From positions 32,804,240 to 32,868,239 of the forward strand of contig CM055110.1 in NCBI GenBank assembly GCA_029204225.1: a stretch of DNA of 64,000 nt, given 5' to 3'. Source of the stretch: Diphasiastrum complanatum. Its lineage: Eukaryota; Streptophyta; Lycopodiopsida; Lycopodiales; Lycopodiaceae. A program made the translations under genes and the position numbers. The notes under the pieces were generated by a model, which saw only the letters and a list, made by a program, of their open reading frames with translations, was not told the DNA's origin and did not search any database. Below are positions 1 through 11,000 of this stretch, piece by piece (the stretch's first letter is position 1; the number at the start of each line of letters is the position of its first letter).

Positions 1-900
1 CACATTTGCAAGCCGCTATGGTGACACATGTCAAACGATGAATGGTCTATACTATGTCACGCGACGGTGACAAAAAATTGGTCCGTATAATATTCACATG
101 TGTGGACATACGAATGTCTATACTTTCACACATGCGAGTGTCGGGTTATAAGACTTGGACCCCTGAGGCAATTTTCACTTCTTTTTTTGTATTTTTTTCT
201 CCAGATATCGCTCCTATGCGACGTGAGACTCACCTGGAAAGCCACACTAGTCCTCTACTCGCGCACAGAAGCGATATCCCACAAGTACCGTTTGTACATA
301 TTGCTCTTCTACACGCCCACACCACCTTCTCACTCTTACCTCTGTACACTCACACACATAAGCGATATCCCACCCGTACCTTGCGTACATTGTTGGGGTG
401 AGAGGACGCGAACAGAGGAAGAGAGAGGGAAATAGATTGCAAGACAACCCTCCCGTTATGGGATGCTACTAACTACCACCAAGAACAGTCAGAAAAGATT
501 GTAGATGCCAAACAAAATCATAGCTCATACGTTCTCACCATAGGATCGTTAAAGTAATTGTATACTCAGACAAATGTGAATACACTCCACCAAAGAGATT
601 TGATAAGGTGTGGAACTATTGTTAATCAGTTTCAGTATGAAGTTCAATGCAGAATCTTAAAGTGATAGTGTAGTATGATAATGCTTGTTCCTCAGGCATC
701 AAAGACAGCTGCCGGCTAATCAAATTCTGAGGAGTCAAAGATGTTCGTGATTTGATCTGACTGAGTGAACGAGCGAGAACAAGCAGTAGGAAAGTGTGAT
801 CAAATCACAACATGCATACATCTACAGTATGGAGCAAGAGCAATGATGGTTACAGCGTGAATTTCTGGTGTAACTTGGATGCTAAATCTTTCGCTCTATT
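1..900. other. no gene recognised; short dispersed repeats
   Basis: No coding signal is convincing here; the open frames in the first 450 bases lack any recognisable motif and overlap each other on both strands. A phrase around GCGATATCCCAC occurs near 272 and 363, and a variant (GCGATATTCCAC) near 1654, each time close to GTACC or CGCGCCCA-type text, so the stretch is probably derived from an old duplicated repeat. Nothing else is seen. Confidence 0.5.
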
Positions 901-1440
901 GCATCATCGATAAACGAGAGCTGAAGATGTATTTATAAACAACATTCTTGTTGTTACAAGAATCGTTAACTAATCTATAATTACAAGACTAGTTTAGTTT
1001 AATTATGTACTTGAACGTACTTTACAGATTTCTAATGTAAAATGACATCTGTACAAAGTGTACATAAGATAGATGACTCAAAGGTGTTGACGTGGACAAG
1101 TTTGTTGCATTCCTCGCATATTTTGGAGGTAGACTTCGGTCATATTTCTGAAGTATACTTGGGTCACATACTTCGCATATTTTTCGGAAGTAGTTGGAAC
1201 CGTTATTCGTCAAAATAGTCACATTTCACATTTTTCGCCTTTTGGAAAAATGCGAACTGTGCGACAAATAGTTCGTTTCTACAGACTATTGTGAAGACAG
1301 TGTATTTCTGCAGACTTATAGAAAAGACTGATTTGTTGAAGTTGTTGAAGATGGACAGATCTTCAATGTTCATCAAATACTTGCCATTCAAATGTAGAAC
1401 AGAATAGGAATGTTTACCCTTTGATCCTTGGAAGAAGATT
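900..1440 (-). repeat. LTR relic, family X (minus orientation)
   Basis: Read on the minus strand, this stretch resembles two other places in the window (about 32.55-33.06 kb minus and 33.6-34.5 kb plus). Shared text includes a CTGCAGA..TACAC..TTTC phrase, a GCGACAAATAG phrase and repeated CGCATTTTTCG-like words. A possible TATA sequence (TTTATAAATAC on minus) lies near 930. At the 32 kb copy the LTR stands directly upstream of a copia gag, so this is inferred to be a solo or truncated LTR of that copia family. Ends were not determined. Confidence 0.5.
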
Positions 1441-2220
1441 AGTCGGAAGGTAGATGTGGTCGTCCTTTAAGTAGTTGGAGCAGACATAGAACCAAAAGAG
1501 GTTGCATATGACCCTAGATCAGTGATCAAAATGTGCAAGAAAAATCCTGAAATAGAAATAGTATCACCAAGGAGAAAACTGTGAGCTCAATTTCTAACAT
1601 ACATATCGGTTCTCTACGCGCCCAGACCTCACCTTTGTACTCTCGTGCACGGAAGCGATATTCCACCACCTGTCTGCTATTGATATGACGAAACATACTA
1701 GAAGGAGATTGTTTCTCTTCTGGTTTTGTCGCAAGGCCTCTTGTAGCCTTGATTCCTCCAAGGTGAACGAGAAGGTGTAATAGGAGCAGGTGGTTGTTAG
1801 AGATAAAGAAATATTAGAGGTCGACCACCCTCCTTATTCTGAAAGCCCCCTTCTACCAAATTGTCATCATGATCAAGAGGAAAAAGATGGGGTTTGGATC
1901 TCCAACCGGTGAGTTGTCGTGTAGTAACGGGCTTTGATCCATTGGGGAGAGGGCTAAGCATTAAAATAGGAGTGGGGATCTAGGCTTGCTAAGGTTTTCA
2001 ATCTTAGCTTCGGATCTACTCATGGAATAGCCTAGATTTGTGCGACGTTCATCTTTGTTGCTTTTTCTCTTTTTGGTCATTTCTTGGCTTTGTTTATTGG
2101 TTCTTATCTAGGCATCCTTGGCTCTAGATCTTCTCCTCAAGAAGTTGGTCTTCTAGAGGGAGGTGAACGGTGAAAGAAATCCTACCTACGGATCTTAACG
2201 ATCACTCCATGGTTTTCTTA

Positions 2221-2221
<1 letters not shown>
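1441..2221. other. no gene recognised
   Basis: I see no supported gene, repeat boundary or RNA in this stretch. One diverged copy of the AAGCGATAT phrase from the first 400 bases occurs near 1650. Confidence 0.4.

Positions 2222-2313
<92 letters not shown>
2222..2313. repeat. compound microsatellite (TG)n(GA)n
   Basis: About 40 bases of perfect TG repeat run directly into about 52 bases of perfect GA repeat. The long open frames across it (Ser-Leu, His-Thr, Arg-Glu runs) are artefacts of the dinucleotide periodicity. Confidence 0.98.
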
Positions 2314-2315
<2 letters not shown>

Positions 2316-2538
2316 TTGCAAGCAAAAAGCCCCTAAAAGGGTTGTGAAAAACAAAACTGATGCTCCCAAAAAAGTTAAGCGCATGAATTTGCAGGCTTCT
2401 TCTTTTGAGCAAGATGTACTAAATAATGCGGCCCTCGATGTTGTTGTAGATACAACCACACCAATTTTGGACAATCCTGTAAATCTTGTTGATACTACTA
2501 TTCCTCCTCCCCATTCTGTAGATAATATTGTCACGTAA
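2314..2538 (+). pseudogene. unidentified ORF fragment, Lys-rich start
   Basis: An open frame continues from the microsatellite through a Lys/Arg-rich segment (KVKRMNLQASSFEQD from the Met at 2344 onward) and a Val/Asp/Thr/Pro-rich tail, ending at a TAA at 2536. The composition is protein-like rather than random, and a basic segment followed by an acidic and proline-rich tail could be the end of a retroelement ORF1. No conserved motif such as a zinc knuckle is visible, so the identity is unknown and it may not be coding at all. Confidence 0.2.
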
Positions 2539-3189
2539 TTGCTATGATGGATGTTACTTTTTGATGCAACAATTAACTGTCGAAATTCGACAGACAATTT
2601 AAATATTATTTGGCACTCACCACCGGATGCTGTCAGAATCCATTTGTAGGCAAGTTCAAAAGATCTATCAAAATCCGACGCGTCGGAATCTTTTACGGCA
2701 TAGACATTGGTGCGATATTGACTACAACGGTTCATTTTTTTTGAGAAACTTGCCAACATCCCACAAAATCTAAAATTTTCAAAACTTTTTCAGATTTCCA
2801 CCCAATTGATCTCTATAAATTTTGGCTAGCTATCCTTGTTATGCGTAGCTCCTCTACAGATCTAGTTGCACCAAATGGCTATCCATATAATGGATTCTCT
2901 ACCTCAAACAATACTATTTTTCAAAAACCACTGAAGCTACTACAATTTACCCTAGAATTCACTACAATTTACCTTAGAATTCTCTACAATTTATCTCAAA
3001 ATTCTCTCAGAATTCTTACTTTAACCTTTTGCCATTGCTTTCTTGAAGATTAAATCAAAGGAATTTTACTACTTTCTGTCAACTGGACTACCAATATCCC
3101 AGTATGGTGTCCTTCAAAGGCTGCTTCTCTGATGTTGGCTTTTCTGGTGAACAGCTCTTTTGGATCGTGCACGCTTGTAGCATCTTGCA
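2539..3189. other. no gene recognised
   Basis: AT-rich sequence with a short run of near-repeats of CTACAATTTACC..GAATTC around 2940-3010. No supported coding region. Confidence 0.4.
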
Positions 3190-3201
3190 GCTCTAATACC
3201 A
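3190..3201 (-). promoter_or_regulatory. degenerate copia primer-binding site (minus)
   Basis: On the minus strand the sequence reads TGGTATTAGAGC, one base away from the plant copia initiator-Met tRNA PBS, and it is directly preceded (at 3202 and above) by a sequence that would be the end of an LTR (CCAACA on minus; TGTTGG on plus). This suggests the 5' end of a minus-strand LTR element whose body to the left is no longer recognisable. Confidence 0.45.
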
Positions 3202-3359
3202 TGTTGGAATTCCTCAAGGATAATACAGGATTTAGTGCAGTATGCAGATCACACCAGCATAACTCAAGCATCCGTAGCTCTCAAAGGGACACAACAAAAG
3301 CTATTGAATAGCAAGAAACACTCTACATGTAGTATAAGTCCCAAACTGCATGGGCTTGA

Positions 3360-4658
3360 CAAGTGTCATCTAACTAGATAGACACATGTTCAAACTTACT
3401 AACGAAACCCAGGACATGCCCTCGAGCATGAAGAAACATAAAGTTTCTACCCACAAAGCATTGCTAGTTTATGAACCAAAACCTGCAGAAATACACGTAA
3501 AGAGTCAACAGGCCTTACTTGTAGAAATACACGAGAACTACCCACAGGCAGAAACCGTAAGCCACCGCAACCGCAATGCAAATGACTTCGACGAAAGCAC
3601 CCCAGACAACCGTAAGGTCATGTATACGGTCCATTACAGAACTGAAGTAAACCAAATGCAACCGCAATGCACCGCAAGGGTCAACCTTAAGGCTACAAGA
3701 AAAGACCAATGAAGCCAAGGAAAACCACTAGCAGGGAAGGCACCAACATACGGTCCACAAGCGAAGGCCGAAGGAACCAAACTGCACCTCAAGGCACCGC
3801 TAGGAACCGAAGGCCACTGCAATGTCAAAGATTGTGGTATGCTAGCGAAGACCAAAAGGAACCAATTCACGAAGTAGCTGACCGAAGGCCATTGCAAAGG
3901 GAACGATTGCAGTCAGTATGCGATACGGTTCATGACCGCTCACGACCGCAAAGCAACAATTGCGGTCATAGACGGCTACAAAAACAACGGATCTTCATGA
4001 CCCAAGTACCAGGGAAGATCAACAAAATACTATCATGGAGAACAGGCTCTAGAACGATGATGACGCACAACTGAAATACGTTAGAATGAGCTTAACCAGT
4101 TTCTTGTTATCAAAGGATTAGCAAAACACCCTTTTCTCCGTTCCTATATAAACAAGATGAACGAGAGAGATGAGTTGGCTGTTTTTGATGCGTGAGTGTT
4201 AGTCATGTAGTAGCAGACACACATTGTCACACAAACAGATATAGAATTGGCAGTAGCTAGAGTCCTCGTAAGAGAGAATACCTCTCTTGCACCGACGCGC
4301 TAATCTAAGAAATAGATAGCGCTTGAAAGCGTTGTTGTAAAATTATTTATGAAATTAGAGTTGCGACATTCTGCCTATGGTGTGTAATCTATGAATGATT
4401 TTGATGCTTGCTTACAATAGATATACTTCCGTTGTTACTAAACATTATCTACTGTTCATAAACTTAAATCAAATCTATAGTGTCAGTCTGTTTCCCGGAA
4501 GATGAATGATTGTAAGATGAAGTAGTAGCTACAACTACATAGATTGACTCTATCGGAGCTTTGCATACGGAATTTGAGTCTTTCCAATAGTGAAACAGAG
4601 CATTCAAGTGTGCTCAATCATGCTTCTAACATTTTGACCTAAATAGAACATACCAACA
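3360..4658 (+). repeat. probable 5' LTR of copia element D
   Basis: This noncoding stretch lies directly upstream of the PBS and gag of element D. It contains a TATA-like sequence at 4145-4152 and ends in CCAACA just before the PBS, as an LTR should (ending in CA). The first part holds several diverged copies of CCGCAATGC/ACTGCAATG words, which also create a spurious 108-residue open frame. No downstream LTR partner of D was found, so the left boundary is a guess and may include part of the LTR of the minus element whose PBS is at 3190. Confidence 0.45.
4145..4152 (+). promoter_or_regulatory. TATA-box-like sequence in LTR of element D
   Basis: TATATAAA lies about 510 bases upstream of the PBS, a plausible position for the U3/R promoter of a plant copia LTR. 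Prediction from position and sequence only. Confidence 0.4.
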
Positions 4659-4661
4659 CTC

Positions 4662-4675
4662 TGTATCAGAGTGGG
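4662..4675 (+). promoter_or_regulatory. primer-binding site of copia element D
   Basis: TGTATCAGAGTGGG is the plant copia PBS (TGGTATCAGAG type) with one G missing. It follows CCAACA by three bases. A second, weaker copy (TGGTATCCGAGT) lies at 4701-4712, so the PBS region may be duplicated or the true PBS may be the second one. Confidence 0.55.
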
Positions 4676-4744
4676 TTGATCATTCAAAGGATTCCAATAG
4701 TGGTATCCGAGTATTAAGGTCCTCAAAGCTAGGTTATTCAAACA

Positions 4745-5453
4745 ATGGCTTCCATCAACAACATCCATTCTAAGATGTGGATAGTTCTAGAGGCAGGCGG
4801 GTCAAATTTCTTGGCCTGGAAAGCAAAGGCTTCCCTCATCTTGAGAGGAGAGCTCTATGGCCCTGGTGGATGGCACCAAGGAAATGCCTGCCAGTACAGA
4901 CAAAGAACTTCGAGAGTGGAAAGAAAGAAATAACAAAGATATAGCTATCATATCTTCTTCCATCGACGATAGCATCACCCTTGACCTTGCTACCATCTCT
5001 AACGCAAGAGAGATGTGGGATGCACTCATTAAAAGATTTCAGACCAAGTCACACAATTAGATCATGCATCTAGAAGATCAGCTTACCTATCTAAGATGGG
5101 ATGGCAAAGATCGCACTAGCTTCATCAGAAAGATGAAGAACTTGTTCCTATCTCTACACAATGCTGGAACAGAACATGCGGTCTCACAAGAAAAGTAGCT
5201 CATGTACCTCCTACGCTCACTACCAGGATCATTCTAGACTACCCGGACCTTACTGGCCAAAGATCCTGACATGACCTTCGAAAAGACTATCATTGACATC
5301 AAAGAAGAGGTGGAGGCTCAACAACACTATGACAACAAGAACGAATCTGATCAGGCTCTCTATAACAACAGAGATCAGCCAAAAAAGAAGCCTCAACCTA
5401 AGAGGGAGTCAACCCAAAGGGGAGATCAGAACCAGCAGAGAGATGGAGATTAA
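4745..5453 (+). pseudogene. copia element D: gag, broken
   Basis: Capsid-like Gag of a Ty1/copia element. The start at 4745 gives MASINNIHSKMW followed by a segment typical of copia Gag N-termini (G-S-N-F-x-A-W-K-x-K-A). A frameshift near 4860 moves the reading to a frame holding DLATISNAREMWDALIKRF, the family's conserved A-x-E-x-W-D-x-L helix. The frame is then cut by TAG at 5057, TAG at 5197 and TAG at 5235; from context the last two replace Gln and Trp. The C-terminal part is Lys/Gln-rich (KKKPQPKRESTQRG) up to a TAA at 5451. Non-functional. It lies directly after the LTR and PBS of D and before the zinc knuckles and protease of the same element. Confidence 0.85.
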
Positions 5454-5990
5454 GAAGAAAGATCGAAAGGTAGGAGCAAGAACAAGCAACAAGGCAGTGA
5501 GAAGAAAACCTGCGTCAGATGCAGACGTGGCGGCGACATTGTAGATAAATGTTGGCTGAATCCGAAGATTGAGTGTGTACATTGTCACAAGAAGGGTTAT
5601 GATGCCATGGATTGTTATCAGAATCCAAGAAACAAGAAGGCAGAAGGAAGAAAGGAGAGCTCCAACAACTCATTATAGGTGGAGGAGCCATAATCCTGAA
5701 ATATGGGTGAAGAACGAGCCAACAACAATCCGTCTGTCTACTTGTGTACAAATGTTTGTGCTACATCTCAAGCCGATGTTCAAGACGTCGTTCTTGACTC
5801 AAGCGCTAAGTCACATTTTGTGACAACGAGACACATGTAGCTGACTTTCTGCAAACAGACTCTTCCAGATACATCATTCTGGGAGATGGATCGCGACACG
5901 AAGTGAGCAGAATTGGAGTGCTATCGTTGAACACCAATGGCAGAGATAGAAGATTAGACAATGTCTTGTACGTGCCTACATTACAGAGGA
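5454..5990 (+). pseudogene. copia element D: zinc knuckles and protease, broken
   Basis: Two CCHC-type knuckles stand side by side near 5510-5630: CVRCRRGGDIVDKC and CVHCHKKGYDAMDC. In both, the histidine expected after G is replaced (D in the first, Y in the second; CAC/CAT to TAT would be a single C-to-T change). The aspartic protease follows, with its active-site D at 5796 in DSSAKSHF, where the family has DSGA; the Gly-to-Ser change is a G-to-A transition. The downstream LDNVLYVP motif is visible near 5957-5980. Two tandem knuckles are less common than one in plant copia Gag. Stops and frame changes make this non-functional. Confidence 0.8.
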
Positions 5991-7010
5991 TCTAGTATTT
6001 GCTGCAAGGATAGCATATGTAGGCATGTGTGTGACATTCATAGATGAGGCATGCAATGTGGTTGATGCCAACACTAGTACCCTCGTCACACAAGACAGAC
6101 GGAAAGGCAACCTGTATCATCTGAAGGTACGCCTACCTAAAGAGCAAGCTCATCAAATCCATGAGCCTATGGACATTCTATGTCATAGGAGACCATGTCA
6201 TATGAACACGTTAGCCTTGTATAAAACTAGCCAACATGACGCATTCACCAGTGTTTGCATCAAAGATGCAACTAGTGAAACATCCTGCGATGCATGCCAA
6301 AAAGGCAAGATGTCCCATACACCCTTTTCAAAGGACTCCTTTAGAACAACAGAACTCCTGGAGTTGATACATTTGGACATCTGCGGACCCTTTGATGTGG
6401 TTTCTGTAGGAGGCTCATGGTACTACATCACCTTCATTGATGATTTCAGTAAGTTTGATGTTGTCTACTTCATCCACGACAATCAAAAGCTCTTGAGAAA
6501 TTTACAGAATATGTGAATTGGGCTGAGAAGTGGACAGAAAAGAAAGTCAAGCAGATATGAATAGACAAAGGTGGAGAATACATCTCCAACCAATTTGCTG
6601 ATTTCGGTAGCACTTGCGACATCCTTCACATGAAGACTGCAGCATATACACTGCAACACAATGGTGTTGCTGAGAGGAAGAACATGACTCTCATGGAAGC
6701 AACAAGATGCATGATGGCCTAATCAAGGGCATCAAGATCTTTATGGGCTGAAGCAGTAGCTACGGTCACCGACCTGCAGAACAGGACAGGCAAATCAAAC
6801 ATTCCTCACACTACTCCACATGAGATGTGGTGGGGCAAAAAGCCAAATCTGGCTCACGTACGTATCTTCGGATGTGTAGCATATGCACACATTCCAGACA
6901 TGAAGAGAAAGAAACTGGATGAGAAGGTGGAGCAAGGATTCCTACTAGGCTATGATGTACATTCATCATACTATACAAGATCTACATGTCGGAGAGCAAC
7001 GAAGTAAAGA
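5991..7010 (+). pseudogene. copia element D: integrase, broken
   Basis: The region reads through the GAG-pre-integrase zinc domain (HLKVRLPKEQ, then H at CHRRPCHMN and the pair C-D-A-C in TSCDACQKGKM) into the integrase core. The first catalytic Asp lies in HLDICGPF near 6375, the second in the DKGGEY segment near 6567, and the Glu in VAERKN near 6673. A frameshift near 6495 and TGA and TAG stops (about 6557 and 6721) break it. The C-terminal segment WWGKKPNLAHVRIFGC is typical of copia. The sequence is closely related to elements B (28.1-29.4 kb) and E (37.4-38.6 kb), so all three belong to one copia family. Confidence 0.88.
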
Positions 7011-7761
7011 TTGTCAAAGACGTCAAGTTTGACGAAGGAAGAACGATGGTTGACAAAGATCCAGTCAGCTAGCAGATTCACAACAAGCAGTATTACGACC
7101 TGCCCACACCGACAGAGGGAACAGACCTTGAACATCTAGGTCAAGATGTTCAAACTATGAATGAACTGAGTGACAATTCAAACAATGAGCAGCAAGACCT
7201 GCAGCCTGTACCCAAAACACCTACAACGTACAATGGTTCTGTTGTCAATATGAAGAAAAAAGACAAAGCAGTCGTTGATCCTGCACCATCTCCAAGGAGA
7301 TCTAGTAGAGAAAGAAGACAACCTGTCAGGTACATACCAGACAGCTCAGCTTCTGTATCAGAAGAGTTTTGTGGATTCAGAAGTGAACCACAGACCTATC
7401 AAGAAGATGTTTAATGTCCAAAAAAAGACAAATGGATAAAGGCCATGGAACACGAGATGTACTCCATGAAGGAGAACAAAGTCTAGACTCTTGAACGAGT
7501 GTCAATAAACAGGAAAACTGTCAAGTGCAAGTGGGTCTACAATGTAAAGATCGTATATAGTGAAGTAATCATTATTGGTGTCTATGATGACGACACACTA
7601 ATTCTGTCAAAGAGCGACACATTGATTGCATAGGTGAAAGAGGATATTTCAAGGCACTTTGAAATATCATACCCAGGAGAAGAAAAATGCTACATGGGCT
7701 TGCAGATTGATAGAGATCTTGAGGGTGGAAGATTGTATCTTGTCGTGCTATACCAACAAGG
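7011..7761 (+). pseudogene. copia element D: reverse transcriptase, internally deleted
   Basis: After a Ser/Arg-rich linker the RT begins near 7415 (DKWIKAMEHEM..), passes KTVKCKWVYNVK at about 7515-7550 and then jumps directly to IIIGVYDDDTLIL near 7568, the active-site block, in which YVDD has become YDDD. The central RT motifs between them (about 120 residues in element B) are missing, so a clean internal deletion has occurred. TAG codons stand at 7483 (Trp expected after NKV) and near 7630. The frame then continues through YMGLQIDRD..GGRLYL and is interrupted at about 7761 by an insertion. Confidence 0.8.
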
Positions 7762-9005
7762 TTAATATAGATTTTGTAGTGAATAGTATCGTTCCCACAG
7801 AGGACATCGTTAGAAAGTTATGTTTTTGGTACAATTTATGACAAGAGGTTTTGAGTGTTATTCTTGTTGTCGATAGACATTAAAAAGTAACCAATATTAC
7901 TTATGTTTGGGATGGGTAATGTTAATAAATTCAAAACAACAATTTGGCCTCTATCGAGTTGAAGGAAGCACGTTGATGTTATCAGAGCAGTACAACAGTA
8001 CTACACTCTGGTTGATTAAGGTGTCAACAGAGAATCGAGAATTGTTCGATGTATTTGCAACTGTGAAGACAATTCATTAATCGCGTTCGTGAACTATTTG
8101 TTTCTAAACAGAAGTCCTCAACAACTAAAGCCCAACTTAATGATTAAAGAACACGAAGAGTTTTAGAACACGTTAGAAACTTATGTCAATGCCAATCAGG
8201 AAAACAGATCAAAGACTCAATTCTTCAGACAGGGACTGTCATCTCATATGTATACATACAGCTTTATTCAATTATCATGCTAGACTGTACCAAAGATAGT
8301 CGTTATTTGAGTGCCGAAAAGAAAGTGTTCGCGACAGACGAATAAGATGGTTTTAATACAGTTCTTTAGAGCATGCTTTACGAAAATATAGCAAACGACT
8401 GTAATGCACTAGAGCGTCTGTCTGATCATAGAGTAATTCATGAAATGCATTAGAGATTGTTAGCAGACTCAAGATCACTCACACTCAACAGTGTGAAGAA
8501 CAGAGGTAAGAGAGAATAACTCACAAAACTCTATTCACTTCTTCAATCTCATATGTAAGCATAAACTCTTCTCTCTCGATGATCGAGATTGAAGTGTGAG
8601 TTCTATATATGTTCTACGGGACGAACAAACACACCTCTTAAACAATAGGTGCGTCGCTTCCACGAAAGGGTCTAGTTAACAATTAGACTGAAAATACGTT
8701 CAACTATACCATAGGAGGTATACTTAACTATGAGTTAAAGTTACTCTAGTTTAACATGTCTTTTCGTATCTAGTCATTTCGTATGAATGACCTAGTAAAG
8801 GTTATCCAAGGCAATGTCTTTTTCTTTTAAAGGTCTTGCCCTTAATTACAAGGCAACTACTTAGGAGATATATTCCCGAAAAATGACTTAGGCCTCTTCA
8901 TGATTTATACTTAACCAGCTCATATCTTCATTTTCGAGTATATCATGCCATATTTATGTTGATATTCAATATTTAACATTTTTGTGGCATCACATATCTA
9001 CACCA
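7762..9005. mobile_element. about 1.2 kb insertion inside the RT of element D
   Basis: The RT reading frame stops being copia-like after LYLVVLYQQ at about 7760 and resumes with RYIQKILYDFQM at about 9015, exactly the text expected next. The 1.2 kb between them contains no recognisable protein. It has AT-rich sequence and a TATA-like word near 8607. The ends do not show clear TG..CA or long terminal inverted repeats, and CTATACCAACAAGG before resembles CTACACCAATCAAGA after, but this may simply be element D sequence on both sides. The class of the insert is unknown. Confidence 0.6.
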
Positions 9006-9740
9006 ATCAAGATACATTCAAAAAATCCTTTATGATTTTCAGATGGCTTATTGCAAGGGAGTAAATACTCCAATGATTTCTAGCACAATACTAACAAATG
9101 AAGACTGTCCCAGAGATGATGCAAAACGAGAAGCAATGCAACATAAGCTTTAAAGAAGGCTTATTGGTTCTTTGATGTACTTGGCAGACAATATGCGGCC
9201 AGACATTGCTTATGCAGTGTTCAGATTGAGCCAGTTCAACATAAATCCAGGACCCATACACTGGAAAATTGCCAAGATGATCCTGCAATTGCTATTGTGG
9301 TGATGCGGGATTTCAGATGAAGTCCTATAGTGATGCGAGCTGGGCATCAATCAAAGGTGACTCCAAGAGCGTCTTAGGAGCTACACCATCGCAGCAGACC
9401 ATCGTAGTAGATGCAGCTATCATTTGGATCAGCATGAAACAGACAATAACCGTCCAACCTTCTTGTGAGGCAGAGTATGTTGTTGCAGCCAAGATGGCTA
9501 ATGAGTTGACATGGCTCAAACAGTTCCTAGATGGACTAAGAAAGAGCACCAATGAACCACTGACGTTATACATGGACAACACTTCTACTATACATTTGAC
9601 AAAGGATCCTGTGTCTACAAATTACTGTCACTATGAACAAAAGGTCGAAAATAAAGCACAATCATTGTAAAGAATCACAGACTCAACTATAGATCTTGGT
9701 CTCCTTGCCATTGCTATTGGGCGCCAAAAATCTCTTTGAT
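9006..9740 (+). pseudogene. copia element D: RT end and RNase H, broken
   Basis: The end of the RT (LIGSLMYLADNMRPDIAYAV, near 9165-9225, preceded by a TAA) is followed by RNase H. The RNase H frame 9317-9670 shows SYSDASWASIKGDSKSVLG (first Asp), SCEAEYVVAA (Glu) and LYMDNTSTIHL (second Asp), so the core acidic residues are still present. Frame changes separate RT from RNase H near 9300. After 9670 the element fades without a recognisable polypurine tract or 3' LTR. Confidence 0.85.
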
Positions 9741-10499
9741 ATGATACTCAATTCAATTGTTCGTCTCACATTTAATCTCATGAGAATGCCACAGTAGTCA
9801 TAGTTACTATGCATACTATATCTCTAGTTACTGTGCATACTATATTTCTATAACTGTAACTAGTCTAATTAACAAATTTCATTATACTAACCAGCATACT
9901 TAAATAAATTTAACTTGGAGTATTGTCGTCGGGCAGATTCGGGCAGGAAGAGCGACCCAATGGGATACGTCCATGCTGCCCGACACAAATTTCAAAGTTT
10001 GGTGTAATATATTTTTATTTTTCAGTTTATTTGAGCTACGTTGTGTAGATTTGAGATTTGTGCATTTTGATTGGGCCGGGTGGTGGTAGAAACTAGAGAA
10101 AAATAAATAAAAGTATCTTTACAAAGGGTCTTTTTTTATTTTGAAATTCCTCAATGCATCCTTTTATTTAGTATCAATAATTGATGTTTTGATATTGATT
10201 GGATTGCAAATTTTGCCTGGTGATTACACAAGCTACCATGTGTACAAATTCATGCAGGAGTTAATCTTTAGCATCCTTGGTATTACCATATGTTGTACAT
10301 CCACAGGGGCACTACAGCACTAATGATGTACGTATAGAGAGCTATAGAGAGCAAAGAAGAGAGATTTGATAATGTCCCAAATGCATAAATTACACTATAT
10401 AGATAGAAATAGATTCATGATGAAAGACATTTGTACAATTGTACTAAAGCCCAACTTGTGGCTTTCTTTTATTGAATAAATTCATGAATTTATAGATGT
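9741..10499. other. no gene recognised; small GC-rich inverted repeat
   Basis: AT-rich DNA except for a patch at about 9925-9985 in which GTCGGGCAG is followed by its inverted copy CTGCCCGAC about 40 bases later, able to form a short hairpin. No coding sequence is supported. Confidence 0.4.
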
Positions 10500-11000
10500 T
10501 CTTCTGCAATGTCAATTGTCGATGGAAGATCTTTGCAACTTGTGATCAGCTCTTGTCTTTTTCTTACGTGTAAGAAAATCAACGTGCTAATGTATACATT
10601 CATTGCATATAGTTTTATCTGCAATGATAATAGTGCTAGATCCATGCTTGTAGAGGTAAAGCCACCAAAGGGATTTTTGTTTGAAGCTTGCAATATCACA
10701 ATCTATCTCCAGAATAGGAGTCCTACCGTTGCGATACCAAAGTTAAAACTAGAATAAGCAATCACCAACAGGAAGCCAAAAATGAGTCACTTGAGGATTT
10801 TTGGACAAAAGCCTTCGCTCACATTCCAAAGGAGAAAAGAGGTAAACCTGATGTAAAAGTATTAGAGTGCATCTTCTTAGGTAATTACTAACACTACATA
10901 ATGAGTATTGAGACTTGCCCTCTTGGAATTACAATATGTTTTAAATCTTGTGAAGTGGTTGAGCCTAAAAAAATTTGAATTCCCAACTTAGATTATCGTC
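10500..11000 (+). pseudogene. copia integrase C-terminal scrap
   Basis: Scattered over two frames is the text that follows the integrase core in plant copia elements: SARSMLVEVKPPKGFLFEA, then ITIYLQNRSPTVAIP, then MSHLRIFG, then HIPKEKRGKPDVKVLECIFLG near 10820-10880 and finally a degenerate IMSIETCP..KSCEVVEPKK near 10900-10975. The normally invariant GC after RIFG is altered. No gag, protease or RT is attached, so this is an isolated, heavily decayed fragment of a different copia family from element D. Confidence 0.6.

Noticed and set aside
42-447. Three overlapping open frames in the first 450 bases
   Set aside because: They lie in different frames and strands over the same DNA with no motif, and the DNA contains internal repeats.
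2202-2759. Long minus-strand open frame with Ser-Leu and His-Thr repeats
   Set aside because: The repeats are the translation of the (TG)n(GA)n microsatellite; the flanks show no motif and overlap a plus-strand frame.
3386-4074. Two adjoining plus-strand open frames of 108 and 121 residues
   Set aside because: They fall in the probable LTR of element D, are Lys/Arg/Thr-rich because of repeated CCGCAA words, and have no recognisable domain.
4745-9670. Reassignment of TAG to glutamine, as in some green algae
   Set aside because: TAG also replaces Trp codons, TAA and TGA stops and frameshifts occur too, and related copies keep CAG at the same sites; decay by deamination explains this better.
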